From: Desulfolinea sp964487745 | GTDB taxonomy: Bacteria > Chloroflexota > Anaerolineae > Anaerolineales > Villigracilaceae | Assembly (NCBI GenBank): GCA_964487745.1 | Contig: CAZASG010000003.1 | Span: forward strand, 81,511 to 145,510 | Length of the DNA: 64,000 nucleotides | Direction: 5' to 3' | Shown here: one piece after another, positions 42,205 through 49,541 of the stretch | How the letters are laid out: each line of letters opens with the position of its first letter | How positions within the stretch are numbered: the stretch's first letter is position 1 | Notes under the pieces: generated by a model | What the model was told of the DNA's origin: nothing | The model's input: the letters and a program-made list of their open reading frames with translations, nothing else | The model's database searches: none | Made by a program: the position numbers and the translations under genes

Positions 42205-43737
42205 ATGAAAATAGCACTACTCTCAGTATGGGATAAAACGGGCGTGGTCGAACTTGCCCAGAAATTAGCTGCCGCAAATTGGCGCCTTGTCGCCAGCGGG
42301 GGGACGGCTCGCACGCTCAAGGAAGCGGGCTTGGATGTCACATCCGTCAGCGAGATCACGGGCGCGTCCGAAATGTTTGATGGGCGAGTGAAGACCCTGC
42401 ATCCCGTCATCCACGCGGGGATATTGGCGCGCGATACCGACGCCGACCGAGCCGATCTCGCAGCGCAGGGATGGTCTACCATTGACCTTGTCGTTACCAA
42501 TCTCTACCCCTTTGAAGAAGTCGTCGCACAGCCCGACATTGACCTTGCCAAAGCCATCGAGCATATCGATATTGGTGGGGTGGCACTTTTTCGGGCAGCG
42601 GCGAAAAACTTTAAGCGTGTAACCATCCTGAGCGCCCCTGCTGATTATCCTGAAGAACTTTCCACGTTCGATGACGAATCTTTTCGCCAGAAGATGGCGT
42701 TCAAAGCCTTCGCCACTACCGCCCGCTACGACAATGCCATCCAGCGCTATTTCGCGGGGTTGGATAACGCCGCCGAGGATGGCGACGTGAGCAAAGTATT
42801 AAATCTGACTCTCTATCCCATCCAAAGCCTGCGCTATGGCGAAAATCCGCATCAGCGCGCGGCGTACTATGCGACCGATCCCAATGCCAGCACAATGGGC
42901 GGCACGCTCCTGCAAGGCAAAACCCTCTCCTACAACAACCTGCTCGATCTCGATAGCGCCTGGAACGCCGTCCAGAATTTCGATGCGCCCACAGCCGTTG
43001 TCGTCAAGCATCTCAGCCCCTGCGGCATCGCCTCTGCGTCTGCTATCGAAGACGCCATTGCTCCTGCCATCGCCAGTGATCCCGTTTCCGCTTTTGGGAG
43101 CGTCATCGCCAGCAACCGTGAAGTGAACGCCAAATTCGTGGAGGGGATGGGTAAACTCTTTGTCGAATGTATTGTCGCCCCCTCCTTTAGTGCGGATGCG
43201 AAGGAAACTCTCGCTAAAAAGAAAAATCTCCGACTGCTGGAGATGGGAAACTCCGCCTCGCGCTTGACCCACGACTTGCGTGCTGTTGTGGGTGGCTTTT
43301 TGCGCCAAGATGCAGACATCGTACCGCCAAAAAACGCCCCCGAATGGCGTACCGTGACCCAAAAAGAACCTGCGCCCAAAGAAATGGCAGCCCTAAAATT
43401 CGCCTGGCGAGCCATCCAGCCCGTCAAATCGAACGCCATTCTGCTTGCCAAAAGCGACGGGGTGAACAGCTACACCGTCGGCATTGGTGGCGGGCAACCC
43501 AACCGCGTGGATTGCGGCCGCATCTCTGGCGAGCGCGCTGGGAACGAATCACAAGATTCCGTGATGGCATCCGATGCCTTCTTCCCCTTCCCCGATGGTG
43601 TTGAAGAAGCCGCTAAACTGGGTGTGAACGCCATCGTCCAGCCAGGCGGCTCTGTGCGTGACGATGCCGTTATCGCCAAAGCGGATGAACTTGGCATTGC
43701 GATGGTCTTTACGGGGATGAGACATTTTAAACACTAA
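42205..43737 (+). CDS. purH: Bifunctional AICAR transformylase/IMP cyclohydrolase
   Basis: The 510-residue enzyme adds a formyl group to AICAR and closes the ring to IMP, the last two steps of purine synthesis. The IMP cyclohydrolase part begins ALLSVWDKTGVVELA and has VKTLHPVIHAGIL. The transformylase part has RYGENPHQRAAYY, VVKHLSPCGIAS (catalytic Lys-His) and GGGQPNRVDC. I start at ATG 42205 with GAGGAG upstream. It sits between hisF and hisI, where it can recycle AICAR made by HisHF. Confidence 0.96.
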   Translation: MKIALLSVWDKTGVVELAQKLAAANWRLVASGGTARTLKEAGLDVTSVSEITGASEMFDGRVKTLHPVIHAGILARDTDADRADLAAQGWSTIDLVVTNLYPFEEVVAQPDIDLAKAIEHIDIGGVALFRAAAKNFKRVTILSAPADYPEELSTFDDESFRQKMAFKAFATTARYDNAIQRYFAGLDNAAEDGDVSKVLNLTLYPIQSLRYGENPHQRAAYYATDPNASTMGGTLLQGKTLSYNNLLDLDSAWNAVQNFDAPTAVVVKHLSPCGIASASAIEDAIAPAIASDPVSAFGSVIASNREVNAKFVEGMGKLFVECIVAPSFSADAKETLAKKKNLRLLEMGNSASRLTHDLRAVVGGFLRQDADIVPPKNAPEWRTVTQKEPAPKEMAALKFAWRAIQPVKSNAILLAKSDGVNSYTVGIGGGQPNRVDCGRISGERAGNESQDSVMASDAFFPFPDGVEEAAKLGVNAIVQPGGSVRDDAVIAKADELGIAMVFTGMRHFKH

Positions 43738-43751
43738 ACGATGAATGCAGA

Positions 43752-44099
43752 ATGATGAATGATGAATTAAAGACCTTTACCAACGAAGCTGAACTAAAAT
43801 TTGACCAATACGGCTTAATCCCCGCCATTGTGCAGGATGCCGAAACAAAAGAGATTCTCATGGTCGCGTGGATGAATGCAAAAGCCTTTCAGTTCACCAA
43901 AAAGACAAGCAAAGCCCACTTTTGGTCTCGCAGCCGCGACGAACTCTGGCTCAAGGGCGCGACATCGGGCAACTTTATGAACGTGCAAAAAATTCTGGTA
44001 GACTGTGATGCTGATACGCTTATGTTATTAGTTGAGCCTGCGGGACCAGCCTGTCACACGGGTGAACGAAGCTGCTTTTATCGCATCATAGAGAATTAA
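43752..44099 (+). CDS. hisI: Phosphoribosyl-AMP cyclohydrolase
   Basis: This 115-residue zinc enzyme opens the adenine ring of phosphoribosyl-AMP. It has LKFDQYGLIPAIVQD, the metal motif VDCDADTLMLLVEPAGPACH and the cysteine motif HTGERSCFY. It is a separate protein from hisE, unlike the fused HisIE of enteric bacteria. The ATG at 43752 lies in a repetitive AATGATGAATG stretch, so the exact start (43752 or 43755) is uncertain. Confidence 0.96.
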   Translation: MMNDELKTFTNEAELKFDQYGLIPAIVQDAETKEILMVAWMNAKAFQFTKKTSKAHFWSRSRDELWLKGATSGNFMNVQKILVDCDADTLMLLVEPAGPACHTGERSCFYRIIEN

Positions 44100-44178
44100 C
44101 CACAGAGAACACGGAGCGCACATAGTTTGACAAGAAAAGAGAGAAAAACTCCGCGTTCTCTGGGAACTCTGTAGTGAA
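44098..44178. repeat. Palindromic element, family C, copy 3, hisI-hisE
   Basis: AACCACAGAGAACACGGAG and CTCCGCGTTCTCTGGGAAC are inverted arms with an A/G-rich loop. It is the best-preserved copy of the family at its left arm. Confidence 0.82.
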
Positions 44179-44193
44179 GGAAAAAGGAAAGTC

Positions 44194-44469
44194 ATGCTAA
44201 ACGAATTATTTAAGATCATCGAAGACCGCAAAGCCAACCCCAGCGAGAAATCATATACTGCCAGCCTTTTCGCCAATGGCGAAGACCGCATCTGCCAAAA
44301 AGTTGGTGAAGAAGCAGTCGAAGTCATCATTGCCGCGAAGGGGCAGGGCGATGAGCGCATTATCGAGGAAATATCCGACCTTTTCTACCATACGCTCGTG
44401 TTGCTGAGTGCCAAAGATCTCAGCTTGAGCGATGTTGAAGAAGAACTACGAAAGAGACACCAGAAATGA
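44194..44469 (+). CDS. hisE: Phosphoribosyl-ATP pyrophosphatase
   Basis: This 91-residue MazG-like enzyme cleaves pyrophosphate from phosphoribosyl-ATP, the second step. It has SYTASLFANGEDRICQKVGEEAVEVIIAA-type helices with the acidic metal residues (KVGEEAVEVI) and DLFYHTLVLL. GGAAAG precedes the ATG. It overlaps the HAD gene by 4 bases (ATGA), so both are translated together. Confidence 0.95.
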   Translation: MLNELFKIIEDRKANPSEKSYTASLFANGEDRICQKVGEEAVEVIIAAKGQGDERIIEEISDLFYHTLVLLSAKDLSLSDVEEELRKRHQK

Positions 44470-45497
44470 GCAAAGAGATCATCATTTTCGACGTCGATGG
44501 CGTTCTTGTCGAGGCGCACGGCTATCATCAGGCGCTGAAAGACACCGTCCGCATGGGTGCGAAGGAAATGGGATTCGATGTGCATCTCTCTGACGAGGAT
44601 GTCGCCCGCTTCGAGGGCATGGGCATCTCGTCCGAGTGGCATTCCTCCGCTGCCTGTCTGGCGGTGCTGGAGATTAACGGTACGTTCGATCTGGAGCCGC
44701 TTTTCGAATCGGTTAAACGGGAACAAGCCCAAATTCCAGCGCGCATCCGCCTTGAGCGGGCTGTGTATCGACTGGCGACTGAAGCGGGCGTCAATCCCGC
44801 CCATCCGGTTTCCCGCATTCAAAAAAGCGAAAATATCGAATTATTTCCGCTGAACCTTTTTCAGGAAATGATCCTGGGGAGTTCTGGATTTGAAGGGATC
44901 TATGGGTTAAAGAGCAGCCTGGATGTGGAGAGCTATCTCTCAGTTTACGACCGCCCTCAGCTCGGGACAGACTCGAAAGAGCGGCTTTTTTCCTGGCTTC
45001 AACATCCCGAGCGTGGATGCGCGATCATGACGAACCGCCCCTCACGCCGAATGCCTGATGCGAAGTATGCGCAGGAGTTAGTTGGCTTGGAAAGTGTTCC
45101 GGTTGCGGGCTATGGCGAGATGGAATGGCTAGCTGAGAAATTCGGTGGGGAAGCGGTGGAGTACTCAAAACCCTCGCCCATCCATGCGCTTTCGGCGGCA
45201 TTGGCAAGTTTCGGTAAAGAATCTGATGAATGCCTGAAGGAAGCGCGTGAAGCAACAAAAGGGAAAATATCGCAAGATGTTGCGCGTTTGGATGGCTATG
45301 AATTCACTGTTTTTGAAGATACGCCTGCGGGTGTGGTCAGTGTGGGGGCGATGGGAGAGTTGTTTCGCGAACAGGGTATGGATGTGCAGGTAAAGAAAAT
45401 AGGTATTACAGATTCTCCTGTTAAAGGAGATTTTTTGCGTGTGCAGGGGGCGGTGGTTTTTGAAGATGTGAACAGGGCGTTGGAGACGGTGCTTTAA
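44466..45497 (+). CDS. HAD-family phosphatase, candidate histidinol-phosphatase
   Basis: This 343-residue cytoplasmic HAD protein has motif I FDVDGVLVE (D9, D11), motif II MTNRPSRR, motif III lysine in YSKPSPIHAL, and motif IV FEDTPAGV, all intact. A large insert between motifs I and II (~15-190) would form a cap over the active site. It is coupled to hisE by ATGA and ends the operon. All other histidine enzymes are encoded here and hisB lacks a phosphatase domain, so this gene is the best candidate for histidinol phosphate dephosphorylation. That function is inferred; the length and cap are unlike the HAD domain of enteric HisB. Confidence 0.78.
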   Translation: MSKEIIIFDVDGVLVEAHGYHQALKDTVRMGAKEMGFDVHLSDEDVARFEGMGISSEWHSSAACLAVLEINGTFDLEPLFESVKREQAQIPARIRLERAVYRLATEAGVNPAHPVSRIQKSENIELFPLNLFQEMILGSSGFEGIYGLKSSLDVESYLSVYDRPQLGTDSKERLFSWLQHPERGCAIMTNRPSRRMPDAKYAQELVGLESVPVAGYGEMEWLAEKFGGEAVEYSKPSPIHALSAALASFGKESDECLKEAREATKGKISQDVARLDGYEFTVFEDTPAGVVSVGAMGELFREQGMDVQVKKIGITDSPVKGDFLRVQGAVVFEDVNRALETVL

Positions 45498-45500
45498 AAG

Positions 45501-45530
45501 ACAGGTCGGGCTTTACGCCCGACCTGTTTG
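45501..45530 (+). terminator. Terminator at the end of the his operon
   Basis: ACAGGTCGGGC-tttac-GCCCGACCTGT forms a perfect 11-bp stem followed by TTGT. It separates the operon from the convergent Trx-like gene. Confidence 0.85.
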
Positions 45531-45536
45531 TCTAAC

Positions 45537-46010
45537 CTATTGCATCAGTTGCCGAATTTCTTCAGGGTCAAGAGTACCAAGTGCTCGCCAGACTTCGTTC
45601 CCTTCTCCATCAAGGAAAATAAAGGTTGGGGTGAATGAGCCAAAATCCCGCTCGAAGGCCTTGCCCGTTTCTGTTTGTACGTCAATACGAAGAACGATCA
45701 GCTCCCCTTTAAATTCTTTTTCTAACCCATCAACGATGGGTTGCGCAGCGACGCAAGCCGCTCAGTAGGGGGATTGTAATTCAACGAAAACGGGCGTCCC
45801 CTGCCCGATGACGGCTCGGAGTGCATCAGCTGATTCTGTCGATCCGCTTTTAGGGCGAATGGCGAACCAAGCTCCCACGAGGAGGATGCTTATCACCACA
45901 AGGGTGATGTACTTTTGGCACGTGCGTTCTCCGCGCAGCAGGAAAAAGGCGGAGAGGGCGAGGATAAATGCAAATCCCCACAGGATCGAGTAGTGGTTGA
46001 TCAAAGACAT
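45537..46010 (-). CDS. Membrane thioredoxin-like protein, candidate selenoprotein (in-frame TGA at 45762-45764)
   Basis: The reading frame from ATG 46010 is open across one TGA to TAG at 45537-45539, giving 157 residues. Two hydrophobic segments (~8-27, 34-50) precede a thioredoxin domain: TPVFVELQSPY, then TGA, then AACVAAQPIVDGLEKEF, VLRIDVQTE and FTPTFIFLDGEG. TGA falls exactly where the first cysteine of CxxC belongs, giving UAAC. A perfect 8-bp hairpin with a GUU loop (45724-45742) follows. The protein after the TGA keeps full thioredoxin sequence, so this is not a random open frame. AAGGAAG precedes the ATG. A sequencing error or true nonsense mutation is the alternative. Confidence 0.8.
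45724..45742 (-). promoter_or_regulatory. Candidate bacterial SECIS hairpin in the Trx-like gene
   Basis: On the minus strand AACCCATC-GTT-GATGGGTT forms a perfect 8-bp stem. The loop G is the 28th base after TGA. Bacterial SECIS elements usually place their apical loop 16-37 bases after UGA with a G at its start. Confidence 0.65.
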
Positions 46011-46064
46011 GTTTTCTTCCTTTTACTGTATGAGAGATTTCCTGATTTTATCAGTTGTTAAATG

Positions 46065-46097
46065 AAAAAGTCCCCAGCATTGCTGAGGACTTTTTTT
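46065..46097 (-). terminator. Terminator after the four-rhodanese gene
   Basis: AAAAAGTCCCCAGC and GCTGAGGACTTTTT pair with one C-A mismatch and loop ATT, with long A and T runs on both sides. Confidence 0.8.
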
Positions 46098-46109
46098 CTA
46101 TATGTTTAT

Positions 46110-47870
46110 TTACTCGGCTACAGCGTATTCTGCAACGGGGAGGCCAGCTTCAGCCCAGCCACCGAAACCGCCTTTGAGGCTCTTTACGTTGGTGTAGCCT
46201 TGGGTGAGGAGGATTTCCATCGCCATAGTGGAGCGATGTCCGCTGCCACAGTAGACGACGATCTCGGCATCTTTATCAGCAGGCCACATAGCTATCTCGG
46301 CAATGAAGCTTTCCAAGGGGATGGTGATCAGTTCCTGATCTACGACCGCGATCACACCTTTTTCTTCTAGTTCGCCAGTGGTGCGAACATCGATGAGGAC
46401 GAGATCGGGGTTGTCGACCAATGCAAGGTTCAGATCTTCAGCAGACTTGACACCCCAGCCATTGTCTTTCGCCCACACAACCGATGTGTCGACCGGGGCA
46501 GTCAGGCTTTCGGGAACAGAAACGACATCTAATACCATTGGTTCAGGAATGCCTTCGGCAACAGGGTTACCGGCTTCTTTCCAGCTTGCGAAGGTGGCCT
46601 TGAGAGCACGGACATCGGTCCAGCCCATGCCTTCAAGTGCGGTCATGGCGATGGTGGCGCGCCAACCACTGCCACAGTAAGCAACAATGGGGGTATCAAA
46701 GGAAGGGAGAAGGTTAAGGTTTTGTGCGAGTTCATTCAAAGGAATGTGGGTTGCACCTTCAATATGCCCCTGTTCTTCGAGCTCAGCAGCGGAGCGAACA
46801 TCAAGGAGGAAGGGGGGAGTATCTTCAGCGAGTTCAACCAGCAATGCGTCTGCTTTAGCTGTGTTGTATCCAACCATGTTATTCAACATAGTGTTGTAAT
46901 TCTGTGCCAAAGTGGGGACGCCACCAACAGTGGCATAGCCTGCATTTGCCCAACCGCCGTATCCGCCGCTGAGACTGGTGACATCGTCATAGCCATAGGC
47001 AAAGAGGATAGTCATTGCCATTGTGGAGCGGTGACCACTACCACAGTAAACGGTGATGGGGGCATCCGCAGCTGGCCAAATAGCCATGTCGGCAACGAAG
47101 CTTTCAAGTGGAATATGAACGTAGTTGGGGGCGTCGATATAGCCCTTTTCTTCCACTTCTTCAGCGCGGCGAACATCAAGAACAAACAGTTCAGGATTTT
47201 CAACGAGGGCGATGTTCAGGTTTTCGGCCGTTTCGACACCGAATTTGACACCATGATCTTTGATGCCAACGAGATAAGCGTCAGCAGCCTCGACGAGGGC
47301 AGCATCCGGTTCAGCAACATTGAGCGCCATTGCTTCGGGAATCCCTTCAGCAACAGGATTGCCAGCAGCAACCCAGTCTGCGAAGGTGGTTTTCAGTGCA
47401 CGGACATTGGTCCAGCCCATGCCGTGAAGGGCGGTCATGGCGATTGTAGCGCGCCAGCCAGTGCCACAGTAGGCAATGATCGGAGTATCGAAATCGGGCA
47501 GAAGGTCGATATGCTGAGCTAATTCGTTCAAAGGAATATGAGTTGCGCCTTCAATATGTCCCTGCTCTTCAAGTTCCGCAGCGGTGCGTACGTCCAAAAG
47601 GAAGGGAGGGGTGTCCTCAGCCATTTCAAGAAGAAGAGCATCGGCTTTGATGGTGTTATAGCCTTCCATACTAGCAAGCATGGTGCCAAAGGTATCATCA
47701 AGCGTAAGTGCTTCTTCTACGGGCTCCGGTTGAGGAGCAGGCTCAGCTGGCGCTTCCGGCTCCTCAACAGCGGGTGCTTCTGCGGCGGGAGCAGGAGCGC
47801 ATGCGCTCAAGATCATCCCTAATACCATTGCGGTAGTCAGAAGCAGGTACAAAATTCGATTCGTTTTCAT
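46110..47870 (-). CDS. Lipoprotein with four rhodanese domains
   Basis: The 586-residue protein has a lipoprotein signal peptide (LGMILSAC, lipid cysteine 24) and a Pro/Glu/Ala-rich linker. Four rhodanese domains follow (~60-165, ~195-310, ~320-425, ~455-575). Each keeps an active-site cysteine: YCGTGWRAT, YCGSGHRST, YCGSGWRAT and YCGSGHRST. Domains 1 and 3 are near copies, as are 2 and 4, so an A-B unit was duplicated. Rhodaneses move sulfane sulfur between donors and acceptors, here on the outer face of the membrane. AAGGAGAG precedes the ATG. It lies between the two candidate selenoprotein genes on the same strand. Confidence 0.9.
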   Translation of the reverse strand: MKTNRILYLLLTTAMVLGMILSACAPAPAAEAPAVEEPEAPAEPAPQPEPVEEALTLDDTFGTMLASMEGYNTIKADALLLEMAEDTPPFLLDVRTAAELEEQGHIEGATHIPLNELAQHIDLLPDFDTPIIAYCGTGWRATIAMTALHGMGWTNVRALKTTFADWVAAGNPVAEGIPEAMALNVAEPDAALVEAADAYLVGIKDHGVKFGVETAENLNIALVENPELFVLDVRRAEEVEEKGYIDAPNYVHIPLESFVADMAIWPAADAPITVYCGSGHRSTMAMTILFAYGYDDVTSLSGGYGGWANAGYATVGGVPTLAQNYNTMLNNMVGYNTAKADALLVELAEDTPPFLLDVRSAAELEEQGHIEGATHIPLNELAQNLNLLPSFDTPIVAYCGSGWRATIAMTALEGMGWTDVRALKATFASWKEAGNPVAEGIPEPMVLDVVSVPESLTAPVDTSVVWAKDNGWGVKSAEDLNLALVDNPDLVLIDVRTTGELEEKGVIAVVDQELITIPLESFIAEIAMWPADKDAEIVVYCGSGHRSTMAMEILLTQGYTNVKSLKGGFGGWAEAGLPVAEYAVAE

Positions 47871-47930
47871 TATTCTTTCTCTCCTTATTTGAGAAATTGA
47901 GTGTTGAATAAAACGTTTTGTAAAACTCCT

Positions 47931-49337
47931 CTATTGTGAAAGAGGAGGAATTTCGTCAACAATCACAGATTGGTTGGCTTCAAGCTCTGCAGGAGCCACT
48001 TTGTCTGCTGTCAAAAATATCTCTGCATTCCCATGGCAAGATTCACAGCTCTCATTTTGAGGAGTGATCCGCTGAATATTGTGCGGTGTGGCATAGGCCC
48101 ATGTTGGGCGTGCATCGAAATCTGATAGTAAGTTATCGCCATAGAACGCGTAGCTTTCTGTATCTACTGGAATATGCCGAACTGGTACATACTCGTATGG
48201 GCGGTGATATGTTTGGATCGGGTTTTTCCCAATGAAGAAGGTCAAATAATCCCCTTGTGTAGAGAAGAAGGGTTTTCCACTTTCTTCGCTGGTGGCAACA
48301 TGACAACCATCGCAGCTTGTGTAACTAACAGAATGACAAACCTGACAAGAAAGCTTTTCCTGATGCAGGGTATGCTGTGGATTGGATGTTGCAATATCTT
48401 CATGACACGATTCGCACGCCGGGACTTGTGCTCCCGCATATCGATCAGTGGGCTTGATAAGATCGGCATCTTCCGTTAAGTCATGACATTCTGTGCAGGC
48501 ACCTGTGGAGTCGTGTAAATCATCTCCAGTGTGGCAATCGACACAATTCATCCTCCCTTGGCGGAAGTGGACATCACCATTTAATCCTTCGTGTTTTCCA
48601 AGATATTCGTTTCCAACTCGGCTTCCATGACAGGCAGTGCAGTTCCTTGTCATCGACGGGGTCTTCTTTACTATATGTCCATCAATGAAACCGCCACCGA
48701 CAGAGTTCGGTTGGCTGATATGGCAGTCACCACAGGTTGTGTGACATGACGCGCAGTGATTTCCGAACATTTCTTCCAATTGTGGATGATCTTCCGGGGC
48801 AGAGCGCGCATCGATCGCTGTCCAGTAACCATCTAAGGTAGTATGTAGGCTGGTTTCAACGGTTTCAGCATGCGATGAGTGGCACATCTGGCATCCCTGA
48901 TTTGGTAATGCGCTTGGATCAGAGATCATATCTTCGTGTGCTTCATCTTTATCTTCTGCTGTTTGGTTACCTTCATGGCAGACTGTACAGAGAACTTCTC
49001 CGTGCAGATCATCCATAAAACCTTCATCTACTAATACTTTCTCCCAAGGCTCCAACGGAGCCACTTCGCCACCTCAGCCGGCGCCTTCGTTTTCAGAGAC
49101 AACTTCTTCTTCTGCTTTAGCGGTGCTGATTAGTTGGTCTTTATCTGTATGGCATTCCACACATTGATTAACCACTTCAGGTTCAGCTGTTGCGGTAGGA
49201 GGGGGGAGTGTCGGTTCCAGGGTGGCTTCTTCTGTGGGTTCCGGAGTTGGATTATTTTCAGTAGAAGTACACCCAAAAGTCCATACTAAAAGCATGGACA
49301 TAATAAGAGTAAAAAGAAAATATTTTATTTTTTTCAT
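47931..49337 (-). CDS. Dodecaheme cytochrome c lipoprotein, candidate selenoprotein (in-frame TGA at 49074-49076)
   Basis: The frame from ATG 49337 runs through one TGA to a stop at 47931, giving 468 residues. The N-terminus is a lipoprotein signal (LLVWTFGC, lipid cysteine 23) and a Pro/Thr/Glu linker. One CXXCH (CVECH) lies before the TGA and eleven after it (CTVCH, CQMCH, CASCH, CGDCH, CTACH, CVDCH, CTECH, CESCH, CQVCH, CDGCH, CESCH). The TGA sits in the sequence SENEGAG-TGA-GGEVAPLEPWEK. Without read-through the eleven-heme part would have no signal peptide. A GGCTCC-GTT-GGAGCC hairpin follows at 49048-49062. Twelve c-type hemes suggest long-range periplasmic electron transfer. Confidence 0.82.
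49048..49062 (-). promoter_or_regulatory. Candidate bacterial SECIS hairpin in the dodecaheme cytochrome gene
   Basis: On the minus strand GGCTCC-GTT-GGAGCC is a perfect 6-bp GC-rich stem. The loop G is the 18th base after the TGA, within the usual 16-37 base window. The loop GUU is the same as in the Trx-like gene. Confidence 0.65.
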
Positions 49338-49440
49338 TGTGCCTCAGCAACGCGCGCTTAGATTTGTAATAATTTTCACTATTCTAATAAGCGGAGCATC
49401 ATGCAAACAAGTGATAAAAATAACAATCGTTTATAGTTTG

Positions 49441-49462
49441 TGCTTATATGCATTTATAAGCA
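49441..49462. promoter_or_regulatory. Inverted repeat TGCTTATA-N6-TATAAGCA, likely LysR operator
   Basis: A perfect 8-bp inverted repeat lies in the 204-base gap between the divergent dodecaheme cytochrome and LysR genes. LysR-type regulators commonly bind such T-N11-A dyads and control the divergent gene. Confidence 0.6.
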
Positions 49463-49541
49463 AAACCTATTGAAGGAAGACATTTGGCACTTGTTTTGGT
49501 AATAGCTCTTATGTTAATATCCCCATGCAGGAGTATATACC

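Noticed and set aside
35605..44186. CRISPR-like array from repeated palindromes in the his operon
   Set aside because: The repeats differ in family, are each next to genes, and have no regular spacing.
46722..47522. 266-codon plus-strand frame inside the rhodanese gene
   Set aside because: It is antisense to four clear rhodanese domains and encodes no recognisable protein.
47931..49064. Separate cytochrome gene starting at GTG 49064
   Set aside because: It would lack a signal peptide needed for heme attachment, and the frame continues upstream across a single TGA into a lipoprotein signal and another heme motif.
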